From Thermothielavioides terrestris NRRL 8126 (Eukaryota > Ascomycota > Sordariomycetes > Sordariales > Chaetomiaceae), in assembly GCF_000226115.1 (NCBI RefSeq), contig NC_016457.1, positions 3,844,001 through 3,908,000 on the forward strand: a stretch of DNA of 64,000 bases, written 5' to 3'. Under the pieces are notes generated by a model that saw only the letters and a program-made list of their open reading frames with translations, was not told the DNA's origin and ran no database searches. Both the position numbers and the translations under genes were made by a program. Numbering within the stretch: position 1 is the stretch's first letter; the number at the start of each line of letters is the position of its first letter. Positions 21,315 to 32,858 of the stretch are shown here, in pieces.

Positions 21315-24300
21315 TCAGGAGTCGCTCGGCCTCAACTTCTTGGTGGACTTGGCCGTGCCGATATGGGTGTTATGTACCTGCGTCGTCCTGTCAGCTTCCT
21401 CGGTCCATCGCCCAAGGGGAACGGGGAAAAGATGGGAGAAAAGATAGCGAAGCAGAGAAAGAAAAGAAAGGAAAGGAAAAGCACCGGAACGCAGGCAACT
21501 CACCTTGGTGGCAAACCTCAGACTGGAGATGGTCTCCCTCAGATGGGCCTCGAGGGGGCTGACCATGACGAACATGAGGGTCTTGGAGTTGCCGCCGAGC
21601 GAGTACTGCAGCAGGTGGGTGAGCTTGGAGTTGCGGTAGGGGACGTGGGCGGATCCGCGGCCGAGGGCCTCGATGACGTCGCCGAGGCAGGCGAGGCTCT
21701 TGTTGATGCTCTGGGTCTCGCGCATGCGGTCGCCCTCGGCGCCCGAGTGCTTGAGGCGTTCGGAGCCGGCCAGGTCGACGAGGTTGAGGGTGCCCTCGCA
21801 GCGCTCGCCCGTCGCCGCGTTCTCGCCGGCCAGGCGGAGCATGAAGACCGAGTGCGAGCGCGAGGAGCGCTCGTTGGCCTTGGTCGCCGCCACGCTGCGG
21901 TTGCTCTGCGCCTGCCGCAGCATCGCCTCGACCCGCTCGGCCGAGTCGAGCGCGACCGTCTTGCAGTTGAGCACCGTCGTCTGCTTGCGCGCCTCGTCGT
22001 GGCGGATCTCGAGCTTCTTGCGGCCGCCGCCGCCGCCGCCGCCGCCGTCCGACTCGCGCGCCGGCGCGAGCAGGTCGTGCAGCTCCTCGTTGTACACCTC
22101 CACGAAGCTGCCCTCCATCGTGTAGGTCCACGACTTCTCGGCCAGCTTGGTGATGGTGTCGTAGATCATGTGCGTGGCCCGCGGGATCATGCCGTCGGCG
22201 GACGACATGGTGTACGTCTTGCCCGAGCCCGTCTGGCCGTAGCAGAAGATGCACACGTTGTAGCCGTCGAGCGCGCTCTGCACGAGCTGCGAGATCTCGG
22301 CGAAGACCTCCTCGTTGGGCACCGACGGCTCGAACACCCTGTCGAACTCGAACGGTATCACCTTGCGGCTGACCGTCCCCAGGCTGCTCTTCTCCTCGGG
22401 GCCGGTGACGTCGATCTGCGACGACGTCTTGGTGTCCGGGAACGCAATGGTGGCCTGCTCGCCCTCGGACGGGTCGAGCACGGGCCGGACCCTGCACATG
22501 ACGCGGATGTTGCCCTTCAGCTCCTGGTACTTGTTGAAGAGGACCCGCCGCTCCGTCTCCTCCTTGATCAGTTTCTGCCGCGCCTCGTCGGCGACGCGCA
22601 AGGCCTCCTGCAGGCGGGCCTCCATGCTCGCGAACGAGTCGGACTGTTGCTTGCTGTCGGATTCGAGGAACTCGATCTTCGCCCGCAGGCCGCGCATGCG
22701 GTCCTCCAGCGTCATGTTCGTGGTCGACATCTCAGCAATCTGCTGCTGCAGCGTTCCCCTGATGGTCTGCTCCCGGTCGAGGTCGGACCTGAGCGCCTCC
22801 ACCTGGGACCGCATCTCCTGGACCTCTCGCTCCTTCTTCAGCAGCTCCAGGTTCATGTCTTGCTTCTCAGCCCCCAGCTTGGACCGCAACTCGTGGAGCT
22901 CTCGCGACTTTTGAGCCTGTTCATCAGCCAGCTCCGCCTTGTAACGCCGTTCCATGGCCTCCAAGGCCTCACGGTGCTCCCGCTCCAGCTTGTCGACCTC
23001 GGCCTTGAACTCTCGCCGGATTTCGTCGACTTCATGCTTGTGCTCGCGTTGCTGATCCTCGAGTTCGTACTTGTGTCTCCTCTGCTCCGTCTCCATCTGA
23101 AGCAGCAAAGATTGTTTTTCTTGTTGCAGTGCGTGGTGTTCTTGCCTCTGAAGTTCAAGCTGACTCTGCAACTGAGTGTTATGATCTACCAGCCGCTCTT
23201 TCTCGCGCTCGAGATCGCTCGCTACAGACCAACGTCAGCCTTTCACGCGGTCACTCAGACCTCGATTCCGAGCAGTCACACCTACCCCTGTTCTTGGCCA
23301 AGTCGATGGCTTCCTCCAAGGCTTTCCGGTCGGTCATGGTGCCTTCGAAGGCCTCCTTCATGATTTTGAACTGCGATTCGAACTCGCTGAGGCGGCCGTC
23401 GACGTCCCAACCTGCAAAATTGGTCAAACTTGAGTCTTTGGTGAGAAATGATGACTTCGTTGGAGAGCAAGACTTGGTGGGCGAGGGCGGGTTCTTGCGC
23501 AGGCTCATGACGAGAGAGCCGCACCTCCTTAGCGCCCCCTTCCCCTGTCTGATCTGAGGTGGTGTTGTTGGCAACGGAGCAGAGCTTCCTTGAGGAGCGG
23601 CAGGCCCAAACGGGTTGACTCGGGCTGCTTCTTCTTCTTGGCAGAGCTTCTTGGTGTCGGCCTCGGTCTGGACATCGAACTAGGATGGCCCAGACGGGGG
23701 CTGGCTGTGTTGCCTGGAGACCACTTGACCTCCGTTTGACAGACTGTCCTTCGGCGGATCATCCAGCGACAGGTCCTCGAACTGCCTTCTGAGCCCCGAT
23801 ATGTCTCTGCTTTCTTTCCTTGTGTGCGAAGCCGCTCGCTGCTGAGGGCCGGCTGTGCGCAACTTCATGGCTCGTAGAGCGTGCTGCTGAGAGGGGTCTG
23901 AGAGCTTCATACCCTTCGGTTGACCGGACTGCCTGGGTTCCTCCTCTACTTCTCGGCTCCCCATGGCCGTGGCTGGTCGTGTACGCGTCAGGCCTCGCGG
24001 GCGACCACTCGTGGACTGGGCGAAACCCATCGAGGTCGGGGCTCTTGTTGCCGGTGGTGCGCGAGAGCCGGGCCCCATGCTCTTGGAGAAACTGCCAGCC
24101 GGGCCATGTCGTGAAGCTGTGGCGGACGGGTTGTTGGAGGACAGGGCTGCGATCGAAGACCCCTTAATGCTGGTCGCAGGGCGAGGCAGGCCGACGCCGG
24201 GGGTTGGGATCTGAGACTTCAGGGGCTCGCCTGCCCTTTCCACCAGGGTCTTGCGCTTCGGATCCGGCTGTGGAACTATTCACGTCCCTCCAGGTCAGTG

Positions 24301-24590
24301 GGGTGGGGGGTTGCAAGGTGAGCGGCGGGAGCGGGGAGGGATGGAGCCCATACTTCCAAGGTGTCCGCGTTTTTGAGGAATGCCTGTCGGCTGAGCGCGC
24401 GCATTGTGTTGCGAATCTGATATCTCTTGGAGACATGTTGTCGGGGCGGTTATTGCTGAGGCGTGCACTTGAGGAGGCCGGAGCCCCGATCGGAAGTTCT
24501 GCGCAGAAGAGCGTCAGCGACGGTGCACGGTGGCGTCGTGCGACCCAGGCAATCGCCAGGTAAACATACCGCGTTCTCGGAACCGTCCAT
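21315..24590 (-). CDS. klpA: Kinesin-14, C-terminal minus-end motor (KlpA/Kar3 type)
   Basis: Minus-end-directed microtubule motor of spindle and nuclear positioning. Five exons: 24570-24590, 23725-24267, 23286-23679, 21504-23221 and 21315-21377, 912 residues. Exon 1 is only MDGSENA and is separated by a 302-nt intron from PDPKRKTLVERAGE, a start typical of KlpA. The tail is basic and Ser/Pro-rich, residues about 320-550 are coiled coil, and the motor starts at about 557 (NIRVMCRVRP). Nucleotide motifs are GQTGSGKT (648-655), NERSSRSHS and DLAGSE. The C terminus after FATK is VHNTHIGTAK, restored by removing intron 21378-21503. A run of glycines (about 710-719) interrupts a motor loop. The intron 23680-23724 (45 nt, donor GTGGTC) is inferred because it removes an in-frame TAG and keeps phase. 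Confidence 0.95.
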
Positions 24591-25564
24591 GTTGAGCGCG
24601 CGCATGTGAGGAATAAGGAAGTGGACAAGCAAGCAAGAGGACAGGAGCAGAGCTCCCGGCGGCGATGTGGATGACGGCAACGTCGTGGCTGGCGGCGGGT
24701 CTCTCGCTCTGCCGCATCTGTTTGATCGGTTCTCAACGGGTGTAGCGCAGTTTGTGTAAAGTTGAAATGTCCGAGCCCCTGCCAGAGTCACCCGGGCAAC
24801 CGACGAGCAGCACCAATGGCAGGTCGTCCGTGGTGGGGTCCCTCACTTGCACCCTGGAACCCCATTTAACGGCCTGGTGCCGGCACGGAGTACAGCCATA
24901 GCAAGCGGATCTCGAATAACCACAGCAAACCGTGGTTTGCCTTCCCGCAATCCGATCAGCTCTCGTCGAGCTGGTTCGCCATGAACAAATGTTGCTCTGA
25001 GGGCTCTCAGCTGTTCAACCACAGGAAATTTCGGTGATCCATGTGTGGACGGAGTTAAAACTGTGTACACAGTACTTGCACAGTCACCCACCGCCTGTCT
25101 GTGGGGCTCGAGTCTTCATTCCCTGTTCGAATTGCTGCAACCGGAAGAACCAGGCATTGAACTGCAGAGCATAACCAAGAGGCAAGACATCGGTGCAAAG
25201 GAGACGTTAGCTCTTCGTAGTTAAGCAATTACCATACTGTGTACACTGCCATGGCCCAGGTTGAACTCCTGCGTAGGTGTCCTAGGTGGTCCTAGGTGTA
25301 GACAGGATTCCGAGCGATCTCCATTAGTTGCTGAGGGGCGAATTGGATTCTTAGACACGTCCGCACGAGCCAGCTTGTTCACATGCTCGCCACACCCCTC
25401 CCCCAGACTGGAAGTTCATCCTTTCGTGACTGCCGTCCGGACAGCGTTGCTGCAAGCCCGCTACCAACACCAATGCAGCAGTAGTTCCCTGTCTGTAGGG
25501 AGGAACGCCATCTGACTTATCTCGTCGGTCTCCTTCGTGCAATTCCGAAAAAAACACACACGCG
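24591..25564. promoter_or_regulatory. Divergent promoter region, kinesin-14 / LOA1
   Basis: About 970 bp between two divergently transcribed genes. No gene inside is supported. A short repeat GTCCTAGGTGGTCCTAGGTG occurs at about 25278. No specific factor site is claimed. Confidence 0.5.
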
Positions 25565-26712
25565 ATGGAGAAGTTCTCGCAGTTCCGCGACCGGGGTAGG
25601 TCGTTTCCGTGATAGATAATTCATAGTCATTGAAGGCCGCCTCCCAGCTGACCATCACCACCACCGCCGTGGCACCGCCCTCAGGCTCCGGCATATCCCC
25701 CTTCCTACCCGTGACGACTCCGTCCTCGCTGCCGGCCACCGCCCTCCACGCCGTCCTCTTCCTCCTCCGCCTGCCGTTCTTCCTCTGCCTCGCGACCGCC
25801 TACTTCCTCGTCCTGCAGCACCTGCCGCTGCCCGCCGTGGCGCGCAAGCTGCTGCTCTGGCTGCTGCTCGCCATCCCCGGCGTCTGGTGGGTCGACCTGC
25901 AGCTGGACGGCGTGAAGCGCGGCTCGCTGAGCCAGCAGCCGCGCTCGCGCGTGCCGCACCCGGGCTCCGTCATCGCCGCCAACTTCACCTCGCCCGTCGA
26001 CGCCCTCTACCTCGCCGCCGTCTTCGACCCCATCTTCGTCGCCTGCCACCCCACCTCCCGCAAGGTCCGCCGCATCTCCCTGCTGGCCGCCATCCTGGCC
26101 GCCCTCTCCCCGGCCGCGCAGCTGCTCCCAGCCTCAGCCCGCGAGTGGGAACACCAGCAGCAACAACAACAACAACAGCAGCAGGCTGCAGCATCCGACC
26201 TGACCACCCTAGCCGCGCTGCAGGCCCGACACCCGGGGCGCGTGATCGCGCTGTTCCCGGAGTGCGGCACGACCAACGGCCGCGGCGTGCTCCCCGCGAG
26301 CGCGGCGCTGCTGGGCGCGGCGCGCGGCGCCCCCGTGTTCCCCGTCAGCCTGCGCTACGCGCCGCCCGACGTGGCGACGCCCGTGCCCGGCTGGCGCGCC
26401 GCCGCCGCCTTCCTGTGGAAGCTGCTCGGCCGGCCGACGCACTGCGTCCGCGTGCGCATCGCCGAGGCCGTCTTCAACACCGCCGGGGCGGCGAACGGGG
26501 TTTCGGAGGAAGCGGCGGCGCCGGCGGTGGCGGCGGAGACGCGGGCTGGTGGTGGTGATGGGGATGGCGGAGATGATGCGCTGACGGCGGAGGAGCAGAG
26601 GTTGCTGGACCGCGTGGCCGAGGCGCTGGCGCGGCTCGGGCGGGCCAAGAGGGTCGGGCTGACGCTGCAGGATAAGAAAGCTTTTGTGGCTGCCTGGCCG
26701 AAGAAGCGGTGA
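25565..26712 (+). CDS. LOA1: Lysophosphatidic acid acyltransferase, LOA1/VPS66 type
   Basis: Membrane acyltransferase making phosphatidic acid from lysophosphatidic acid (PlsC superfamily), ER or lipid-droplet linked in yeast. Exons 25565-25595 and 25685-26712 give 352 residues. The 31-nt first exon was chosen because it supplies MEKFSQFRDRG, which continues as GSGISPFLP, the N-terminal signature of yeast Vps66/Loa1 (MEKYTNWRD then GTGIAPFLP). Intron 25596-25684 has donor GTAGGT and acceptor CTCAG. Two hydrophobic helices follow (HAVLFLLRLPFFLCLATAYF and LLLWLLLAIPGVWW). The acyl-binding motif is NFTSPVD, where other PlsC proteins have HxxxxD; yeast Loa1 also has Asn there. The second motif is FPECGTTNGRGVL. 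A ten-residue Gln tract lies between them. Confidence 0.92.
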
Positions 26713-27009
26713 TGGGTTGCGCTGAGGGCACACTCGACGGCGTGTAGTATTATAAAAGTACGATGCAAAAACACCTAACTTTAAACGATGGCTTGTACTT
26801 TGGAAGCAAAGATTCTATGGCCTGGATTAGCGGGCAAAACGTCAACCAGCCTGATCCATCGTTTGACCGTTAACAAGATGATGGCATTTGCAAGCGCTTT
26901 TTTCCCAAGCCCAACCGCAGACAATTAAAAAACAAAGATAGCTATGTACAACGAGATCCCTGCGAAATCCCTTCCAACCACACTACCCATTCCAACCCCC
27001 GGCCCATCA

Positions 27010-28871
27010 TCACGGCTTGTCGGTCACACACCCCTGGCTCGCGTCGCGCACCAGCGCGGCATACTTCCGCAGCGTGCCCTGCTTCACCCTGGGCTCGGGC
27101 GCCTTCCATTCCCTCCGCCGCCTCTCCATCTCCTCCGGCGACACCTCCAGATCGAGCACGCGCTTCTCGGCGTCGATCACGATCGTGTCGCCGTCCCTCA
27201 CCAGCGCGATCGGCCCGCCCTCCATGGCCTCGGGCACGATGTGGCCGATCAGGAAGCCGTGGCTGCCGCCCGAGAAGCGGCCGTCGGTGATGAGGGCGAC
27301 GTCCTTGCCGAGGCCGGCGCCCATGATGGCCGAGCTCGGCTTGAGCATCTCGGGCATGCCCGGCCCGCCCTTGGGGCCCTCGTAGCGGATGACGACGACC
27401 GTCTTCTCGCCCTGCTTGATCTCGCCGCGCTCGAGCGCCTCGATGAAGGTGTCCTCGCAGTCGTACACCTTGGCCTTGCCCTCGAACCGCAGGCCCTCCT
27501 TGCCCGTGATCTTGCCGACCGAGCCGCCCGGCGCCAGCGAGCCGCGCAGAATCTGGATGTGGCCCGTCGCCTTGAGCGGGTTGCTCAGCGGCCGCACGAT
27601 CGGCTGGTCGTCGGGGAAGCCCGGCAGGTCGGCCACGTTCTCCTTCAGGGTCTTGCCCGTGACCGTGATGCCGGACCCGTCGATGAGGCCCTCCTTGAGC
27701 AGGAACTTGAGCAGCGCCGGCGTGCCGCCGATCTTGAACAGGTCCTCCATGACGTACTTGCCCGACGGCTTCAGGTCCGCCAGCAGCGGCGTGCGGTCCG
27801 AGACGGCCTGGAAGTCGTCGATGGTGAGCTTGATGCCGACCGAGTCGGCGATGGCGATGAGGTGCAGCACCGCGTTGGTGCTGCCGCCGAGGATGTTGAC
27901 CACCACCATGGCGTTCTCGAACGCCTGCCGCGTCAGGATGTCCTTGGGCCGGATGTCCTCCCGGAGGAGGTTCTTGATGGCCTCACCGACGCCCTCGCAC
28001 TCGGCCTTCTTCCGCGGGTCCTCCGCGGGGAAGCTGCTGCTGCCCGGGAGGGTCATGCCCATGGTCTCGATCGCGGTCGCCATCGTGTTGGCCGTGTACA
28101 TGCCACCGCAGGCGCCACCGCCGGGGCAGGCGTGGCGGATGATGTCGAAGCGCTGATTCTCGTCAATCTGGCCAGCGATGTACTGGCCGTAGGCCTGGAA
28201 GGCGCTGACAATGTCCAGAGGCTCGCCCTTCATGCCGCAGCCGGGCTTGATGGTGCCGCCGTACACCATGATGCTGGGGCGGTTGACACGGCCCATGGCG
28301 ATCAGGACGCCAGGCATGTTCTTGTCGCAGCCGGGCAGGGAGATGTTGGCGTCGTACCACTGGCCCTCCATGACGGTCTCGATGCTGTCGGCAATGATCT
28401 CTCTGCTCTGCAAGCTGTAGCGCATGCCCGTGGTGCCCATGCTGATGCCGTCCGAGACGCCGATCGTGTTGAAGCGCATGGGAACGAGGCCGGCCTTGGC
28501 GACGCTGTCGCGCACGACGGCCGAGAGGTCGAGCAGGTGCATGTTGCAGGGGTTGCCCTCGTACCAGACGGACGAGATGCCGACCTGAGCCTTAGACATG
28601 TCTTCCTCGGTGAGACCGGTGGCGTAGAGCATGGCCTGCGAGGCGCCCTGCGACTTGGGTTGTGTGATGGCGGACGAGACGCGGTTGAGCTTCTCTTCGG
28701 CATATCGGCGGGGGGTCGTGGAGAGCAGCCGGCTAGGAGGAACAGATCAGGCTTTTGTCTGGGAGGAAGCGGTACTGTTCAGACAACATACAGCTGGTTC
28801 CTCAGTGGCAGAGTCCGCCTGGCGGACAGGGCCCTGGGAGCCCCAGCCCGCAAGAGCGACGGCGGCAGCAT
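27010..28871 (-). CDS. ILV3: Dihydroxy-acid dehydratase, mitochondrial
   Basis: Fe-S enzyme that dehydrates 2,3-dihydroxy-isovalerate and -methylvalerate, the third common step of valine and isoleucine synthesis, in the mitochondrion. Exons 28792-28871 and 27010-28732 give 600 residues. Intron 28733-28791 has donor GTATGT and acceptor CCTAG. The N terminus ([20 protein letters not shown]) is an Arg-rich, acid-free transit peptide. Cluster cysteines are visible in [18 protein letters not shown] and [10 protein letters not shown]. The C-terminal signature [19 protein letters not shown] is intact. The start is the only ATG giving a targeting sequence. TGACTC-type sites lie upstream, fitting cross-pathway control. 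Confidence 0.97.
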
Positions 28872-29694
28872 GGCGAACCCGTCCAAGGAATTTGGAAGGC
28901 AGGTCCAAGCGAGGACCCGAGGGCAGCAGAAAAGAAAACCAAAAAAGACCAATTGGTTGCCAGAAAACAACAAAACCGGCGTGATTCGGCCCGGAGTCAC
29001 AGGGACTATCTAATTGGCCCGCTGGGGATGGCTGAGGAAGTGAGTTGTCGAGGAGTCGAGTCAGAGCCGGAACTTCTGAGCGAAGTCGGAGCTTTAAAAA
29101 TGAAGTTGTGTCCCGAGTCACAGGGACACAGCGTCTCCAGGATCGAAGTCACAGGGATAAAGACAGGGGTCCCCGCGGGATCCCCGCAAAAGCTGCTGCA
29201 CTGGGAACGAAATACGGAATACAAGCTTCTCGATTGGCCCGGCGCAAAGAGAGCTGGGAGCTATGACCTGCACTCGTTCCTCCGCGTCTGTTTAAAGAGT
29301 CGCAGTTCCATTGAGGGCTCAACAGCAACTTGGCAGGCCCGAAAGCGTGAGAGACAGGATCGACGCCTAGATTCCACCCGTTTGCGCAGACTGGCTTCCC
29401 CTACACAGTTGTTTAGTTCAAACTGCCACTCCCGTCTCGGACCTCAGAGACGGGCAGACACAGGCAGATCGGCCGGGCTTCATCCTGTATCTTGACCGTC
29501 TGGGTTCATGCCATTGAACAGCGTTACCGGAGAACCGACAGGTCGCCACGGCCGGACAGAAATAGGACGGCCATCTTTGGCGCCTCCCAATATCTTCCAT
29601 GCACTCATGCCAAGCACACCTCACGCTCATCCCCGAAGTCGCGAGCCGGCCCTAGATCTGCCCATCATGCGTTCGCCCTTCCAACAGCACTGCA
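28872..29694. promoter_or_regulatory. ILV3 promoter with TGACTC-type elements; 3' flank of ClpP gene
   Basis: Read toward ILV3 (- strand), CCCTGTGACTC occurs at about 28995-29005 and again near 29115-29125. A variant CCCTGTGACTT lies near 29147-29157, and another TGACTC at 29058-29063. The core is that of Gcn4/CPC-1 (TGASTCA). No coding sequence is supported in the interval. Confidence 0.5.
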
Positions 29695-30640
29695 TCATGG
29701 CCTGGCCGCCTTCGAGTCGGCTCCCGCAGATTTGTCATCCCCCTTCTCCCTCCGATGTAGGATCTCGTCGATGATGCCGTGCTCCTTGGCCTCCTCGGCC
29801 GTCAGGTACTTGTCGCGCTCCATCATGTCGTTGATGGCCTTCATGTCGTACTTCTCGTAGCCGAACGACTTGTTGATGTGCCCCTGCACGATCTTGTTGA
29901 TCTGGTCCCGTACCCTCTGGATCTGGTTGGCGTAGATCAGTATGTCGGCCGCCTGCCCGCGGGTGCCGCCCAGCGGCTGGTGCACCATGACGGAGCTGTG
30001 CGGCAGCGCGTACCGCTTCCCGGGCTCGCCGCCGATCAGGAGGATGGCCGCCATCGACGCGGCGCCGCCGACACACACGGTCGAGACGGGCGACTTGATG
30101 TAGGTCATGGTGTCGTAGATGGCCAGCCCGGAGCTGATCTCGCCGCCTGGCGAGTTGATGTACATGGTGATGGGCTTGTCTGGGTTGTCGGACTCGAGCC
30201 ACAGCAGCTGGGATACTATCGACGCCGACACGATGTCGTCAATCGGGCCGTTAAGGCATACTATCCGTTCCTGCGCGGGTCAGAGCTGCGTTGGGGCGGG
30301 TTCGATCCGGCGTGCCGTGCACTAACCTGCAGCAGCTTGGAGAAGATGTCGGCTGTGGACGGCGGTAAGCGACAAGTTCGAAGCCCTGGCCTAGCGGCAG
30401 CTGAGACTCACATGTGCGCCAACCCCCCGCCTAGTCTGTCAGCAACGCGACACATCGAGAACGAGCAGGGACGGGCGAGGAACATACCGTGACCTCGGTG
30501 ATGTAGGGCATTGGGAGGTTGCCCATTGGCGGCATCAGCCCGGGAGAAGCGCTAAATCTGGAGAAGCGCCGGCATTGTGACCCGCCTATCCTTTGGAGAA
30601 GGCGAGAGGCTAATCGTGGGGCTAATCGTTGGGAATTCAT
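29695..30640 (-). CDS. clpP: Mitochondrial ATP-dependent Clp protease proteolytic subunit
   Basis: Serine peptidase barrel subunit of the mitochondrial ClpXP protease. Four exons: 30488-30640, 30412-30430, 30327-30352 and 29695-30270, giving 257 residues. Exons 2 and 3 are only 19 and 26 nt, and together restore the AGGWRTSDIFSKLLQ-ERIV stretch expected in ClpP. Introns are 56-59 nt with donors GTATGT, GTGAGT and GTTAGT. The catalytic triad is Ser138 (GGAASMAAI), His163 (SVMVHQPLGG) and Asp219 (MMERDKYL). Residues 1 to about 35 are Arg/Ser-rich mitochondrial targeting (MNSQRLAPRLASRLLQR). The C terminus has a short Lys/Asp/Ala-rich extension. Yeasts commonly lack ClpP, but many filamentous fungi keep it. 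Confidence 0.96.
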
Positions 30641-31399
30641 AGCGGCGGACGACGAGACAAAACGAGTCTCTCCTTCCTCTGCTGCGAGACAAGATGGGGG
30701 AGAACGAATGCGGGTCTTGAAGGCCGCAGTGGAACTCAGGTTGGCAGCCTGCGTTAGCTCCCGGGCTTGGCAGTGACAGGGATCCTGTCTCGACCAGCAT
30801 CAAACATCTTCGCAAAGTTCGCACCTCAACCATTTCATCGCAAGCTGGCCAAGAACTCGACCAGGCGGGCCAAGACTTCGCGACTTGCAACGTTGGAATG
30901 CCTAAGGATTAAACTGTGCAGTATTCAAGTGTCTGTCTCTTCGCGAATCTTGTGAGGTGTGTCAATCCACCTCGAGTCTTCATGGAGCCAAGCCCATGCG
31001 AGTCCGATTTTGGCGCCAGTACTCCGGAGTTAGCGACTGGGTCTTAACTTCACTGCTGTGGTTCATCTGCAGACGGTGTCGAGGCCCAGCTTTCTCTCAT
31101 TTCTCTCCCCTTTCCACTCATTAGTTTGCTCGATATCTCGACTCGAATCGCTTTTCAACTTCCCATATTTTCAGTTTGCTGTCTTGTTTTCGCCTTGTGA
31201 AGTGCTGCGGATTTGCTGTCGAGTTAGTTAGCCACAGTCTGGTTAGTTAAACAGGCGGTTTACTGGACTCGCTGGTCTGAGTGAATCTGTCAACCTGCTG
31301 GGCCCCTGTCCACTTCCTCTTCACTTCTCAAACTCGATGAGCGTATCCGTGTTCTGGCGACAATTGGCGCTCATTTACCCGGCCTGACCAACAGACACG
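30641..31399. promoter_or_regulatory. Divergent promoter region, clpP / 31400 gene
   Basis: About 760 bp between divergent starts. The right half is pyrimidine-rich, as in fungal promoters and 5' UTRs. No gene or named site is supported. Confidence 0.45.
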
Positions 31400-32858
31400 A
31401 TGCAGGCTGTGGGAAGGCGCTGCGGCAGGCCGTCACTAACTACCGCTTACCGCAGGCCATGGCGATTTGTTGTTGCTCAGAGTTTGCATGCCTGCAGCCA
31501 TCACCAAACGGACGCGGCAGCGAACACAAGCCACAAGACCACCGACACCAACACCGCAGCCGACGCCTCACAAAATCCTGTGGCGAACAACATATTCTTA
31601 AAAGAAGATGTTCCAATAGACGCCAAGAACAAGACAGTTACCACCGTGGTTGGCGAGCTGCCCATATCGCCGTTGATGGACCCGTCGTTCCACGAGGCAA
31701 GGGGCAAGTTCAGGAAGCGCAAGCCCACGGCACCGCAGTTTAAGCCGACCAAGTTTCAAAAGCAGTTAGCCCGCAACCCCTTCGGTAATGTCCCGCAACT
31801 AGGAGTCTACAATAGGTAGTTCTGGCGAGCGGTCGTTCTCTAACCTGCTCCCAGCCAAGGCCCTGGCGACACCGGTGCGGAGGTGTCCCATCACCAACAC
31901 GGTCCTACCCAGATTCTTACTCCAGCGCTTTCGTCTCGTGTCACACCCGGAGACGGGAAGACCGTGGTTCACGCCCGCTGATCTTTCCCCGAAGGGCCCG
32001 GCGACGGGCCAAGCTCCCGTGCCTGACGTCTCACCGGAGCGTGCGACTGCGCCTGGACCGGCCAAAGAACTGCCCCAAGAGACGCTCCGAGGACTCGAAC
32101 AGAAACAGGATGGTGCTTCTTCCGGGTCAGAGCCGGAAATCCCAGCACAGCTGCCCCAGCAGGATTTGCAAGCAGGAGCGAGTACTGCCGAGCAGGCCCC
32201 AGTGGCCCGAAGGCCCACAAAAACAGGACCCTCAGCATACGTCCTCTCGCGTCAAACGTTGTTTCGGGAGCTCCAGCACCGGAAATCGGTGTACTTCGGG
32301 GCTTTTCAGAAGCTCTTCCGCATGTCCGACCACGGGCGCTCGCATCTCACGGCGGCGCTGAACAGCGCCAACTGGCGCAGCGATATGGACGCCGTGCTGC
32401 TGGAGCTGATGCGCCGGCGCATCTCCGAGGGCCTGCTCCACTTCGCGAGGCTGGTGCTGGAGCAAGACCGCAAGTACATCGTCAAGTGCGAGCGCTGGGA
32501 CGACGCGAAGGCGCTCAAGCACAGGGGCTGTCTACTGTTTCTGGGCCCGCCGAAGGGAACCGCTGCGTCTCCGGACTCCGAGTCGAGCTCCCCCGAGTAT
32601 GTGCCGCCAAGGCTGTCGACGATGGACGTTGGGCCTGCCCGGTACGGGTCGATTATTGCGGTCCACAATCTGTGCGTGCTTTTGGGCGAGGAGCACGTTG
32701 CCCGGCTACGACAGGAGTCTAAGCTTTTCCGGGACGGATGGCTGTTCATGCTGGGCAGGCAGGCCACGGTCAACCTGCAAATGCTGTTGTGGAAACTGCA
32801 GGGCTACATGGCCTGGGATGAGCCGCAGGAGACAGCGTCTTCGGACGAGTCGACGTAG
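31400..32858 (+). CDS. Conserved fungal protein, probably mitochondrial
   Basis: Exons 31400-31784 and 31855-32858 give 462 residues. Intron 31785-31854 has donor GTAATG, branch CTAAC and acceptor CCCAG. Residues 1-30 (MQAVGRRCGRPSLTTAYRRPW) are Arg-rich without acids, a likely mitochondrial presequence. The conserved-looking parts are FRKRKPTAPQFKPTKFQKQLARNPF, then RRCPITNTVLPRFLLQRFRLVSHPETG across the splice, and a C-terminal helical domain (QTLFRELQHRKSVYFGAFQKL and GWLFMLGRQATVNLQMLLWKL). A Pro/Gln/Ser-rich linker separates them. A relation to the respiratory-growth (RRG8-like) or mitoribosome-associated proteins is possible but not shown. I do not assign a function. Confidence 0.85.

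Noticed and set aside
21363..23363. 666-codon open frame on the + strand opposite kinesin-14
   Set aside because: Antisense shadow; composition is Leu/Ala/Arg/Val only and it overlaps the motor domain exactly.
25990..26010. Apparent loss of the catalytic His in the acyltransferase HxxxxD motif
   Set aside because: Asn at this place is normal for the LOA1/VPS66 branch, so it is not evidence of inactivation.
26944..29013. 689-codon open frame on the + strand opposite ILV3
   Set aside because: Antisense shadow of a GC-rich gene: repetitive Arg/Ala/Gly/His composition, no domains, and the - strand is clearly ILV3.
30295..30320. GGGTTCGATCC resembling a tRNA T-loop
   Set aside because: Lies in a clpP intron and has no acceptor, D or anticodon stem around it.
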